Under the pieces are notes generated by a model. It did no database searches. It saw only the letters and a list, made by a program, of their open reading frames with translations, and was not told the DNA's origin. From Chordibacter sp038110535 (GTDB taxonomy: Bacteria > Verrucomicrobiota > Verrucomicrobiia > Opitutales > Seribacteraceae), in contig JAYNJW010000006.1 in the NCBI GenBank assembly GCA_038110535.1, positions 12,500 to 76,499 on the forward strand: DNA of 64,000 bases, given 5' to 3'. The translations under genes and the position numbers were made by a program. Below are positions 1 to 8,824 of the stretch, in pieces; position 1 is the first letter of the stretch; every line of letters begins with the position of its first letter.

Positions 1-113
1 TTTTTGCTTTTGATTGGTTTCGGTCATGAATCCTTACATCTAATTGTTCTGACCGTACCAAGCAAAGGGATTTTGGGTGCATCACTTGAGAGATTCCGTA
101 TAGTAAGTTCCAT

Positions 114-2411
114 ATGTCTTATCATCGTGGTGGAAAAGTATGGGTTGGGGAGAATGGGCTGGGGTGGGTTGCCTTGGAAAATGACTGGACGGGCGATTTG
201 TTGCCTCAAGATTTGGTTTCAGAACATGGTCTGATGGGTGTGGATTTTCAACTGGTCGATTACAAGACACGAGCTGCTCTGGGTGGTTATGCTAAGTTTC
301 AGAACAAGTGGTTTTTCTTTTTTTCTGATCAGTCAACCGAATTTCATAATTTATCTGGAAATACCCTTTTTCTGCTGGGAGATTTTAATAACTGGGAGCC
401 TTCCTCCGATTATGCACTTACCAAGACTGGGGATGGGTGGGAAATTTGGCTGAGTGAAGACGCACTGAATGATTTCGAAGAATGTGAATTTAAATTCTTT
501 GCTGAGGATGGCAGATGGATTGAGCCGCATAACGATTTTCCTGCTTTTCCTGCTGGTGAAAATACAAACAGAAATGGCTGGTTTCATCAGCTCAGGACTG
601 GGCGGGACTTGTTTTCATTCCGACTGGTCGAATCTGCAGGTATCGAAGGTGCTGAAACATGGGTAAAATCACGACCATCTGGAGAATTTGGTTTTTTCTA
701 TGATGGAAATCATTCAAACTTTCGAATCTTTGCTCCGCGGGCCGAAATGGTGGAACTTTTACTTTATCCAAGTCCCACTAAGGAATCGCCCCGCAGGTTT
801 TCCATGATTCGATCGGAAGACGGAAGCTGGTCCTTTTCCCATTCCGCTAATTGGAGCGGTAAATATTACCAATTCTTCATTACAAAACCTGACCGAGATG
901 GAGAACTGTTCGGCAAAGAAATTATCGATCCCTATGCACGGGCCACAGTTGGCAGAGATGGTCCAGGGATTGCCCTGAACCGGAAAAGTTTTGTCCAAGG
1001 GGGTGGGTTTGTTCCGCCACCGATTGAGGATACCGTGGTGGTGGAAGCTCACATCCGCGACTTACTCGCTTGTGCGTCAATGGATTTGTCTGATTCTGAA
1101 AGAATGGAATTTGCCGGACTTACCAAGTGGCTCAAGTCTGATCAATGTTATTTGAGGCAGTTAGGCGCCAATGTCGTGGAGCTACAACCAGTGCATGAAT
1201 TTGATGCCAAAAGCAAGGAGGAGTATCATTGGGGATACATGCCGGTGAATTTCTTTTCGCCCGCCTCGGTTTATGGAAGCTGTGGTGAAGACGGTAGCGT
1301 CATCCCTGAGTTTGCGGAACTGGTGGAGGCTTTTCATAAGGCCGGACTGGCCGTGGTGCTCGATGTGGTTTACAACCACATTGGAATCCCCCCACATTTG
1401 ATCCATTTAGATGCGGAAATTTATTGCCTGACTGAAAAAGATGGCCGGCTGACCAATTTTAGCGGTTGTGGAAACGATTTGAGGTGCGACTCCGAGCCGG
1501 TTAAGAAATTAATCATTGATAGTTTGATTTATTGGATCGAGGCTTTTGATGTGGATGGCTTTCGTTTTGATCTAGGAGAGTTGCTCGGTTTTGAACTGCT
1601 CGCAGAGATCGAGTCGGAACTGAAAAGAATCAAACCGGGAATACTCCTATTTGCCGAGCCTTGGAGCTTTCGTGGTCGGTTGCCTCCAGAGATGAACCAA
1701 ACTGGCTATGCCCTCTGGAGCGATGCGTGCAGGGAGGAATTATTGAATTTTGCCAAGAATCTATCGGGTAAGGACTCGGTGATAGAACTTTTGACTGATG
1801 GATTGGATAAACAAAACATAAACCCCTACCAATCGGTGAATTATTTGGAATCTCACGACGATTATTCCCTAGTTGATCGCTTTCGTGACCTGGCAAACTG
1901 GACGGATCAGACATTAGTACCCGATGAAGTGATTGGCCGGATTATGGTAGCGATGGGACTGTTGATGGTTGCCCCTGGAGTACCCATGATTAGTGCCGGG
2001 CAAGATTTTTTACGGCACAAAATGGGAATCCGAAATACCTACCTCTTGGGAGAGGTTAATGCCCTTGATTATCAATTGGAGGAGTCCCACGAAGAGGAAG
2101 TCCGTTTTATAAGAAAGTTGATCGATCTCAGACTGGATAATCCAGGGCGTCGGGCGAGGCAATCCGCCTCCGGGGAATGGAAACTCCATGTCTTTCCCTC
2201 GGATTCTCCTAGTGTGATCAGCTTTGGATGGGAGAGTGAAAAGACGGGGGAGAAGTATTTAATTACTGCGAATGCGACTTTATCCGAAGTGTCGATTGCA
2301 TTACCCGATTCATGGAGCCAAAAGGCCCGGCAATTAGTCGGGTACCAAGCGAATGCGGACCAACTCCACTTGCTTGGTCCATTGTCTTTTTCGTGGTTCT
2401 TGATTGGTTAG
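114..2411 (+). CDS. GH13 family alpha-glucan debranching/branching-type enzyme
   Basis: This 765-residue protein looks like a glycoside hydrolase family 13 enzyme acting on alpha-1,6 or alpha-1,4 glucans, probably pullulanase- or isoamylase-like. Two early-set beta-sandwich regions precede the catalytic barrel: one around residues 85-160 with the GDFNNWE motif, and one around 190-270. The four GH13 regions are all visible: DVVYNH; GFRFDLGELLG with nucleophile D486; LLFAEPW with acid/base E515; and ESHDDYS with H581-D582. No signal peptide is evident, so a cytoplasmic glycogen-metabolism role is inferred. An in-frame stop lies at 87-89, which makes the ATG at 114 the first possible ATG start. 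It converges on the next gene with overlapping stop codons. The exact bond specificity cannot be read from the sequence. Confidence 0.82.
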   Translation: MSYHRGGKVWVGENGLGWVALENDWTGDLLPQDLVSEHGLMGVDFQLVDYKTRAALGGYAKFQNKWFFFFSDQSTEFHNLSGNTLFLLGDFNNWEPSSDYALTKTGDGWEIWLSEDALNDFEECEFKFFAEDGRWIEPHNDFPAFPAGENTNRNGWFHQLRTGRDLFSFRLVESAGIEGAETWVKSRPSGEFGFFYDGNHSNFRIFAPRAEMVELLLYPSPTKESPRRFSMIRSEDGSWSFSHSANWSGKYYQFFITKPDRDGELFGKEIIDPYARATVGRDGPGIALNRKSFVQGGGFVPPPIEDTVVVEAHIRDLLACASMDLSDSERMEFAGLTKWLKSDQCYLRQLGANVVELQPVHEFDAKSKEEYHWGYMPVNFFSPASVYGSCGEDGSVIPEFAELVEAFHKAGLAVVLDVVYNHIGIPPHLIHLDAEIYCLTEKDGRLTNFSGCGNDLRCDSEPVKKLIIDSLIYWIEAFDVDGFRFDLGELLGFELLAEIESELKRIKPGILLFAEPWSFRGRLPPEMNQTGYALWSDACREELLNFAKNLSGKDSVIELLTDGLDKQNINPYQSVNYLESHDDYSLVDRFRDLANWTDQTLVPDEVIGRIMVAMGLLMVAPGVPMISAGQDFLRHKMGIRNTYLLGEVNALDYQLEESHEEEVRFIRKLIDLRLDNPGRRARQSASGEWKLHVFPSDSPSVISFGWESEKTGEKYLITANATLSEVSIALPDSWSQKARQLVGYQANADQLHLLGPLSFSWFLIG

Positions 2412-3352
2412 CTTTTAGGGCAGAGTGAATCCAAAAAGTCGTGGGCCAGGCCGTAACGCAAGTTGTGAAAGGAATGGATTAAATGATCCACCTTGAGAAA
2501 TTCCATAATGGCTAAAATTGCCAGGAGTCCGAATGGAAATATGTCAGCCCGATCAGGGGGTAAATCCGGAAATAAGTTCACTCTTTCCGCGGTGCTGACG
2601 GCACAGGCTCTTTGCAGAATTTCCTCAAGCTTAGCACGCTCAATCCAGCCAGGCTTTGGGAGTAGTCCTTCGGTTTCCATAATTTTACGCAGAAATACAA
2701 TGGTTCCCCCGGTGGCGGCTAGTCGAATTGGTTGAACTGTGAAAGAATTTAATTCAGCCTGAATTATCTCATCTATATATTTTCTGGCTTTGGTCTGCAC
2801 TAGGTTGCTGATTTTTGAGGACAAATCCACCTGGTTCACATGGGCTACACAGACTGCCCCAATCGGCAGGCTTTTTACTTGGTTGGCCTTTTGGTTTACC
2901 ACCTCGATCACTTCGATACTGCCTCCACCAATATCCAAAGCTACATAATTTTGCCATGCTTTGATCTGGGGGTCGGTTTGCAGACCGCGGGTGACTCCGA
3001 TTGCCTCTTCGGCCCCGGAAAGGATTTCAATTTCTAATCCAACTTCCTCCTTGATTTTCTGACGAATAGTGTAGGCATTTGCAGCTTTGCGAAAAGCCTC
3101 GGTGGCCACAGCCTTAATCCTATGCACCCCGTGCTTTGAGCAGGTTTTTTTGAAGTCGTGCAAGCAGGCAAGCAATCGTTGGCACTCTTGGTCCTCTATT
3201 TGATCGGTGTGGTCGGGAGAGAAATTAAGAAGGCGACAGGGCTGGGAAACTTGTTCCAAAACAAAAAATGGATCACGGGGAATGGAATGTTTTTTCTCTG
3301 CAATTAAGAGCTTGCTGGTGTTGGAGCCAATGTCGATGAGGCCAATTCTCAT
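2408..3352 (-). CDS. ppx: Ppx/GppA family exopolyphosphatase
   Basis: A 314-residue member of the Ppx/GppA phosphatase family, which removes phosphate from polyphosphate or pppGpp. The sugar-kinase/actin-like fold shows in the N-terminal DIGSNTSKLL phosphate loop, the catalytic-Glu region LSGAEEAIGVTRG, the second phosphate loop ALDIGGGSIEV and a later AATGGT motif. The length matches the short two-domain form, lacking the C-terminal HD-like domain of E. coli Ppx. It is followed 9 bases downstream by rsmI on the same strand, so a shared transcript is likely. Its stop overlaps that of the convergent GH13 gene. Discrimination between Ppx and GppA activity is not possible here. Confidence 0.88.
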   Translation of the reverse strand: MRIGLIDIGSNTSKLLIAEKKHSIPRDPFFVLEQVSQPCRLLNFSPDHTDQIEDQECQRLLACLHDFKKTCSKHGVHRIKAVATEAFRKAANAYTIRQKIKEEVGLEIEILSGAEEAIGVTRGLQTDPQIKAWQNYVALDIGGGSIEVIEVVNQKANQVKSLPIGAVCVAHVNQVDLSSKISNLVQTKARKYIDEIIQAELNSFTVQPIRLAATGGTIVFLRKIMETEGLLPKPGWIERAKLEEILQRACAVSTAERVNLFPDLPPDRADIFPFGLLAILAIMEFLKVDHLIHSFHNLRYGLAHDFLDSLCPKS

Positions 3353-3361
3353 GGTTGTTGA

Positions 3362-4069
3362 TTAAGCAAAGCAATAACCAGAGGGGGCAATCACGAGGGT
3401 AAATTCCCCTTTGCCACTCATGAACGATTGTTTTTGAGACACTTCCACAACCGGACCGGACAAAATAGATTCATGAGATTTTGTTAATTCTCTGGCCAAG
3501 CAAATGTACCGGTCCTGTCCCAGAACTTCTTCAATGGTCTGTAAGGTTTTTTCGATTTTATATTTTGACTCGTAGACTACGATGGAGCCATCATGCTCTT
3601 TCCATTTTTCGAGAATTTTTTTTACTTGGGCGGATTTTTTGGGCAAAAAACCAAGGTAAAGGAATTGATGTGTGGGTAATCCGGAAACGGCCAAGGCAGT
3701 AAGGGCAGCGTTGGGCCCAGGTACCGGAATGACTTGGAGACCTTTTTTATGACATTCCCTGACCAATCGAAAACCTGGGTCGCTGATGCAAGGATAACCT
3801 GCATCGGATAAGAGAGCAATTTTTTGCCCATCCTCAATTTGCTTGGCCAATTCAATACATTTGGTCTTTTCATTTTCCTCCCGGTAAGAAACGAGGTTTT
3901 TTCGGATTTTTAAATGATGTAATAATTTGGAGGAGACCCGGGTGTCTTCACAGGCAATAAGATCGCAATTGGAGAGAATTTCGGCTGCCCGGGGAGAAAG
4001 GTCACCAAGGTTGCCAATGGGTGTAGCAACTAAAAAAAGGCAACCGGACGGGGGCGAATCCGGGCACAT
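3362..4069 (-). CDS. rsmI: 16S rRNA (cytidine-1402-2'-O)-methyltransferase RsmI
   Basis: A SAM-dependent ribosomal RNA methyltransferase of the tetrapyrrole-methylase fold, which 2'-O-methylates C1402 in the decoding centre of 16S rRNA. Diagnostic motifs are LVATPIGNLGDLSPRA near the N terminus, IACEDTR, LLSDAGYPCISDPG and VPGPNAALTALAVSGLPT. At 235 residues it is a little shorter than the E. coli enzyme and lacks most of the C-terminal extension. The ATG at 4069 leaves only a few residues before the core motif, so this start is well placed. Confidence 0.93.
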   Translation of the reverse strand: MCPDSPPSGCLFLVATPIGNLGDLSPRAAEILSNCDLIACEDTRVSSKLLHHLKIRKNLVSYREENEKTKCIELAKQIEDGQKIALLSDAGYPCISDPGFRLVRECHKKGLQVIPVPGPNAALTALAVSGLPTHQFLYLGFLPKKSAQVKKILEKWKEHDGSIVVYESKYKIEKTLQTIEEVLGQDRYICLARELTKSHESILSGPVVEVSQKQSFMSGKGEFTLVIAPSGYCFA

Positions 4070-4084
4070 CGAATGAAAGATTAG

Positions 4085-4243
4085 TTAGCGGTTGAACCCG
4101 CCACGATCAAAACCACCGGGCAAACTATATTCCCAATTGGCCGGTTTGGCATGGGGCATCCGGTCGTCATCCGGGGAGGCAGTGAAACAACCAGACAATG
4201 AAAAAGCGACAATGCAAAGGATGATGGGGAGCAAAATTTTCAT
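4085..4243 (-). CDS. Small predicted lipoprotein (52 residues)
   Basis: A short open frame encodes a 52-residue protein with a textbook lipoprotein signal: basic N terminus MK, a hydrophobic stretch, then the lipobox LSGC with the cysteine at residue 19. The mature part is only about 33 residues, polar, and ends in a Gly/Arg-rich tail (GGFDRGGFNR). It starts 18 bases after the stop of the coiled-coil membrane protein upstream, which suggests co-transcription. No function is recognised. The signal peptide and tight spacing are the reasons for treating it as real. Confidence 0.66.
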   Translation of the reverse strand: MKILLPIILCIVAFSLSGCFTASPDDDRMPHAKPANWEYSLPGGFDRGGFNR

Positions 4244-4261
4244 GAGTTAGTAAGCTAAATC

Positions 4262-5617
4262 CTATAAGGTCTCTTCGATTTCGGGGACGACATGAACACT
4301 GTCACCAGGACGAAGTTCTTGTGGGGTGCCAAACTGAGGGAGGAGATAGGCGAGGGAAAAACCTTGGCTTACGCTTTGAATCCGTATTCTGGCGGCCTTT
4401 TTATTTGCTTTCCACAAGGTGTAGACATTGCCCAGAGTCACGCCTCTTTCACTACCTAATGGGAGCAAAATCATTCCTGCCTTTCCATCCACTCGTCCGA
4501 TGGTTGAGGGGACTCCTATTTCTCCAATTGTTTTGGCCTGAGCTGCTAACATAAGTTCTGCTTGGGAAAGCTTGGGTGGGCCATCTTCCGAGGGCAGAAA
4601 AGGATTAACCGCGACTTCTTCATCAGGCTTTTCAACTTCTCCCCCTTGTTGCTTGGCAATCATTTCATCGATGCCTCGCTTATACCCTTCGGCATCCGCT
4701 TTGCGTACTTCATCCTGAAGTGCTGCCAACTGTTCTTTTTGCTCGTTTCGAAGGGTATCGATAAATTCCTGATGCTCCTGGGCAGTTTTAATTTTTTGTT
4801 CTTCAAGATCCGCAACCAGGCGATTTAATTGCTCTTCCTTTTGTTCGGCGGCTTCTTTTTCTGCCTGACGTTCTTCCTTTTCCCTCTTCAGGTCTTCTTC
4901 TAGCCCAGCGACTTTGACGGTCAGTTCACCCACTTCATCCTCAAGCTGTTCTTTCCGCTCTTTCTCTTTGGCATAGAGATTCTGGTATTCGCGAAGTTCA
5001 ATATCCCGCATTACGACCATTTCGCGTAATTTGGCAATTTCCTTAAATTTATCATCCCTGTCCTTGTAAAACATTCCGATTACCGTGCGGAGACGGTTGG
5101 GGCGGGGAACACCCCTGACAATTGTGCCATCCTCTTTTTTCACATCTTTTTTTGGAAATTTCGATTCATCCGCAAAAGGATCTTGGAAACTTGCAGGTGG
5201 CGTAAGCTTGGTGCTGGGGTTGGTTTGCCATAATTTGGATTCGGAGTTCCAGACAAGTGCGTCTACCCCATATTCCAGATTCAGGCTGTCCAAGCTTTCC
5301 CGGTAATCGGGATTTTTAAGAATTGATTTTTCTGCAGAAGCCAATGACTCAGCTGCCATCGACAAAGGGTTTTCGTCGTTTTGACCCACCGGGTCATTTG
5401 CGTCAAAAATTTCGTTAAATGAACTTTTCTTGGCGGTAATGTCCTTCCATTGGGCGTCCCTTTCCGATTGCAGGATGGTGTAGGCATCAGTCACGACCTC
5501 ATCGAGGAAGGAGTGGGTCTGGGAGGTAAAAGTGTCCCATTTTAACCAAAGGACTCCCGCTAGTCCGAATAAAGCAAACATGGCAAGTAATCGAAAAACA
5601 GTGGCAAGAGCTCTCAT
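4262..5617 (-). CDS. Membrane-anchored coiled-coil protein of unknown function
   Basis: A 451-residue protein with one N-terminal membrane segment (about residues 8-25) and no other recognisable catalytic motif. Residues about 195-330 form a long Glu/Lys/Gln-rich coiled coil. The C-terminal 100 residues (GRVDGKAGMILLPLGSERG, then LRPGDSVHVVPE) look like a small beta-rich domain. Such topology fits a periplasmic or envelope scaffold; this is inference from architecture. It probably forms an operon with the small lipoprotein immediately downstream, so both may act in the envelope. No family name is offered. Confidence 0.7.
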   Translation of the reverse strand: MRALATVFRLLAMFALFGLAGVLWLKWDTFTSQTHSFLDEVVTDAYTILQSERDAQWKDITAKKSSFNEIFDANDPVGQNDENPLSMAAESLASAEKSILKNPDYRESLDSLNLEYGVDALVWNSESKLWQTNPSTKLTPPASFQDPFADESKFPKKDVKKEDGTIVRGVPRPNRLRTVIGMFYKDRDDKFKEIAKLREMVVMRDIELREYQNLYAKEKERKEQLEDEVGELTVKVAGLEEDLKREKEERQAEKEAAEQKEEQLNRLVADLEEQKIKTAQEHQEFIDTLRNEQKEQLAALQDEVRKADAEGYKRGIDEMIAKQQGGEVEKPDEEVAVNPFLPSEDGPPKLSQAELMLAAQAKTIGEIGVPSTIGRVDGKAGMILLPLGSERGVTLGNVYTLWKANKKAARIRIQSVSQGFSLAYLLPQFGTPQELRPGDSVHVVPEIEETL

Positions 5618-5668
5618 GTCTTACAATCAATCGGAGTTACGAAATAAAATCAATCAAACATTCACATT

Positions 5669-7870
5669 CTATTCGTAAGCGGCGACCCGAAAAATTTGGG
5701 CACGATCAAGCCCATGTGTTGAAAGGATTTCAATCTCCAGCGATTTAATTGTGGAAGTATCAAAACTATGCACCCGGTGAACTTGCGAATTCTTTTGGAC
5801 CTCGGCCAATAATTTTGTTTTTCCGTCGCCCAGGGTGAAATAAATCCGATAATCCTTAATCAGGGAAACAGCATGCTCTTCTTTTGTCCAGCTAGGTCGC
5901 GGTGGGGTACAGTATCCAAAACAAGGATCAAAAAAGAGATCGATCCTGGAAATCGCTACGGGGGCAGACCAGTGAAATTCAATAAATTCCGGGTATGAGA
6001 ATGTGCTGGGTTGCGAAATCCAAAGTCCGGGCAGATAGATAGGTCGAGAATTTTCCTTAATTATTTCAGGTGCATCGTAGGGCTTTTGGCAGGGCGATAT
6101 CTCGGTAATGGCACATCGATGAGGACGCGGAGAGTAGCAAGGAGATACCGAGTATTCAGAATATGGATTATCGCTTGCTATTTCGCAGATGTTTCTGGGG
6201 TATTGAACCAAATGACCGACGGGTGCATCGATCCCTTCGATAATCTTGAAATTTTGATCCGATCGAATTTCTATAAAATGCCATCCCTTTTTCTTAATCC
6301 CGGTATTAAAACGGAAAATTACCCACTGTTCTCCCGACTGGCTAAGATCAAAACTATCCGTGCCTAGGCAGGATCCAGGAATGTGAAAATTCTGGGCAGA
6401 ACCTTCGAGCAAACGGGCCTCCAGTCGTTGGTTTTCATGACAATGGATCAAGAGCTTGATTGTTTCAATATGACCGGTCGTGGCAGGGAACTGAATGAGG
6501 CATGCATCCGTTTCCCTGCCTGGCTCCCGGACTAATCCCAGCAGGTTTTTATCCTGCCAAGTAGTGGAGGCAGAGACTTTTGCCAGACTGGTTAAATTCA
6601 GTTCGTCCTTGGGTAAAGATTTTCCTGTCCTGTGGTTCTTCTTTTCCAGTTCTTTGCGGAGCTTCTCAATATGTCCGGGTTTGCACAGCGTTCGTGGAAG
6701 TCTTTGATCCGATATACACTTGGCAGCGCAATAACCTGCAGCATTTCCTATCTGGGATAAGGTTGGTGGATGAGCAAGACTGGAAGATACGCTCGGCTCG
6801 CAGGATATATGGCTTCCGGCCCATAATAAATTTTTAATTTTGGGAGAATACAGAGACCGTAAAGGGATTTCAAAAGAGTCGGGCAGTACGATATGTTTGT
6901 GCTCCGAAGAACTGAAATGACTATCTCTTGAAATGGGTGCACGGCTGACCGCTACGGAATCATCAAAGGTTTTTCCACAGATCAGATCTTCCTCCGTAAG
7001 AATGTAATCTCCAATTCCCCGAAAAAAAGATTGGTTCGTGGGTAAGGGGATGACTCTCTTGATAAATAAATTTCTGGATGCATCTTGAAGCGGGGATCTG
7101 TTTTTAATGAAATCCCAGGCTGCCCAGCAGAGTTCGTGACGGTTGGGAATGTTTGAGTCCTCACCGATCCACTCGATAAGATGAAACCCACAGAGTTTTT
7201 GTTCCAACGATTTCATCCATGAAAGCCTTGCGGTAAGTAAATTATTCTCCCATCGAAACTTGACCCATTCGGGGCACTGAAAGGGAAGATTGTTTTGCGA
7301 ATTGTCAATTTCAACAAGCACCGCAGATTTAAATAAATTTTGAACGGGTTTGGTTGTATCGGTATGAACCGCACGGCGAGTTTCTCCAGGTGCATTCGCC
7401 AATTTTGAGAATGCACCACCATCCGAACAATCGATGAAATATTCAGCTCTGTGCAAAAATTTCACTGACTGTGCATGATGAAAAAGGGTGCACGAGGCGA
7501 TCCGGTCGTTCGAAGCAGTAAGGCTGACTTCAAGGCACTGGTAGCCAAGCATCGGTGTGACATTGCTTTCTTGGTTGACCAAAGAAAAAAGAGCCCTGGC
7601 TTGGCCGGTAAATGTGCCTTCTTGGTTTCCGGTTCTTAGGACTGTGCTAATTTCTTCAAAAATCCCTGACTCTCTAAAAAAAGGGTCATTGCAACTTGCG
7701 GCATAATCCATGGGCATTTGATAACCTTCCCCGATGGAACCGCCCAGATCAATACTAGGCTCGATTAAATAAACCGTGGCACCTTCTCGGGCAGCAGAAA
7801 GAGCAGCAGAAATTCCACTGATCCCACCACCCACAATTAAAATATCTGATCTGCTTGGTTTAGGTTTCAA
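5669..7870 (-). CDS. FAD-dependent oxidoreductase with C-terminal beta-sandwich
   Basis: A 733-residue flavoprotein. The N terminus has the dinucleotide-binding fold: DILIVGGGISGISAALSAA followed by the acidic residue in YLIEPS and LGGSIGEG, characteristic of the FAD-dependent oxidoreductase group common in Planctomycetes and Verrucomicrobia. A second FAD-contact region is IKNLLWAGSHIS. The C-terminal region, about residues 610-730, resembles a galactose-binding-like beta-sandwich (EFIEFHWSAPVAISRIDLFFD), which suggests a carbohydrate-linked substrate; that is inference. No signal peptide is seen. The start appears to be TTG at 7870. It is divergent from the actA operon. The substrate is unknown. 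Confidence 0.75.
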   Translation of the reverse strand: MKPKPSRSDILIVGGGISGISAALSAAREGATVYLIEPSIDLGGSIGEGYQMPMDYAASCNDPFFRESGIFEEISTVLRTGNQEGTFTGQARALFSLVNQESNVTPMLGYQCLEVSLTASNDRIASCTLFHHAQSVKFLHRAEYFIDCSDGGAFSKLANAPGETRRAVHTDTTKPVQNLFKSAVLVEIDNSQNNLPFQCPEWVKFRWENNLLTARLSWMKSLEQKLCGFHLIEWIGEDSNIPNRHELCWAAWDFIKNRSPLQDASRNLFIKRVIPLPTNQSFFRGIGDYILTEEDLICGKTFDDSVAVSRAPISRDSHFSSSEHKHIVLPDSFEIPLRSLYSPKIKNLLWAGSHISCEPSVSSSLAHPPTLSQIGNAAGYCAAKCISDQRLPRTLCKPGHIEKLRKELEKKNHRTGKSLPKDELNLTSLAKVSASTTWQDKNLLGLVREPGRETDACLIQFPATTGHIETIKLLIHCHENQRLEARLLEGSAQNFHIPGSCLGTDSFDLSQSGEQWVIFRFNTGIKKKGWHFIEIRSDQNFKIIEGIDAPVGHLVQYPRNICEIASDNPYSEYSVSPCYSPRPHRCAITEISPCQKPYDAPEIIKENSRPIYLPGLWISQPSTFSYPEFIEFHWSAPVAISRIDLFFDPCFGYCTPPRPSWTKEEHAVSLIKDYRIYFTLGDGKTKLLAEVQKNSQVHRVHSFDTSTIKSLEIEILSTHGLDRAQIFRVAAYE

Positions 7871-7960
7871 AACGATAAATGCACTTACTTTATTTTACAT
7901 CAGTGCTTCCTTCACAAGAAATTTCCCAATTTGCGATGCTTAAGACTGCTAATGAAATGC

Positions 7961-8045
7961 ATTAAGTAAAATTAATAGGTAGTGTTTAAATTTTTTAATA
8001 TTGTGTGGTAGGCAAACTACAGATACTTGGTTTGTTTTACTTAAT
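7961..8045. promoter_or_regulatory. Inverted repeat in the act operon leader
   Basis: The 213-base AT-rich gap between the divergent FAD oxidoreductase gene and actA contains a perfect 11-base inverted repeat. ATTAAGTAAAA lies at 7961-7971 and TTTTACTTAAT at 8035-8045, separated by 63 bases. The arms sit about 40 and 120 bases before actA, where a regulator could bind. No clear -35/-10 pair could be assigned. A CCTCCT stretch at 8064-8069 lies just before the actA start; it resembles the anti-Shine-Dalgarno sequence rather than a ribosome binding site. A 28-codon frame at 7879 is not convincing as a gene. Confidence 0.35.
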
Positions 8046-8083
8046 TAGCAACTTAATCAAGTTCCTCCTAAATCAGCCCAAAA

Positions 8084-8824
8084 ATGAAAAATATTTTTCC
8101 TAGATGGTCTAATACCATACCGGTAAAGGTGATCATTGGCCTGGGGATGATGGGTGGAGCTGCAGTTGCCGGCATTACTTACTACGCCACTCCTAAGTAC
8201 ACCAGAGTAGGGTACCAGCCAACTCAGCCAGTTTCCTACAATCATGAATTTCATGCTGGTGAATTGGGAATTGACTGTAGGTATTGTCACACCGGAGTGG
8301 ATAAATCCTCCCATGCGAACATTCCAGGTGCCAATGTCTGCATGTCTTGCCACCAGAATATCAAGGGGGATTCTCCCTTATTGGAGCCTATTCGAACTTC
8401 TTACTTCGGAGAAGATACCAACCGGGATGGAAAACTTTCGGACGGAGAAGATTTGAATGGAGATGGTTTGCTCAATGCGGGTCCAGCCGTTCCCTGGGTT
8501 CGGATACACAAGGCTCCTGACTATGTTTATTTTAATCATGCAGTCCATGTTAACCGTGGTATTAGTTGTGTGGAGTGTCATGGTCGAGTCGACCAAATGG
8601 TCGAAGTCCATCACGACAAGCATTTGAGCATGGCTTTCTGCCTTGATTGTCACCGTAATCCTGAAAAAGCCCTTCGTCCGTTGGACGAGGTGACCAATCT
8701 TTCCTGGCAAGCCGATGCTGGAGATGAGGTTGATCCTTTAATCGCCCAAGTTCATGCCGGACTTGAGCTCAAAGATAATTGGGGTGTTCACCCGCCCCTC
8801 AGTTGTACTGGATGTCACCGATGA
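8084..8824 (+). CDS. actA: Alternative complex III pentaheme cytochrome ActA
   Basis: ActA is the multiheme c-type cytochrome of alternative complex III, which carries electrons from the quinol-oxidising core to a periplasmic acceptor. The 246-residue protein has an N-terminal membrane anchor (about residues 14-33) and exactly five CxxCH heme sites, starting at C65, C86, C162, C186 and C241. The flanking sequences around YNHEFHAGELGIDCRYCH and APDYVYFNHAVHV are typical of ActA. An unusual Asp/Asn/Gly-rich insert at about residues 108-134 contains an EF-hand-like loop (D111 to E122). It is the first gene of the operon and overlaps actB by four bases. Confidence 0.94.
   Translation: MKNIFPRWSNTIPVKVIIGLGMMGGAAVAGITYYATPKYTRVGYQPTQPVSYNHEFHAGELGIDCRYCHTGVDKSSHANIPGANVCMSCHQNIKGDSPLLEPIRTSYFGEDTNRDGKLSDGEDLNGDGLLNAGPAVPWVRIHKAPDYVYFNHAVHVNRGISCVECHGRVDQMVEVHHDKHLSMAFCLDCHRNPEKALRPLDEVTNLSWQADAGDEVDPLIAQVHAGLELKDNWGVHPPLSCTGCHR

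Noticed and set aside
7879..7965. A 28-codon frame in the actA leader, considered as a leader peptide
   Set aside because: No run of regulatory codons, no attenuator-like hairpin after it and no ribosome binding signal; random short frames are expected in AT-rich sequence.
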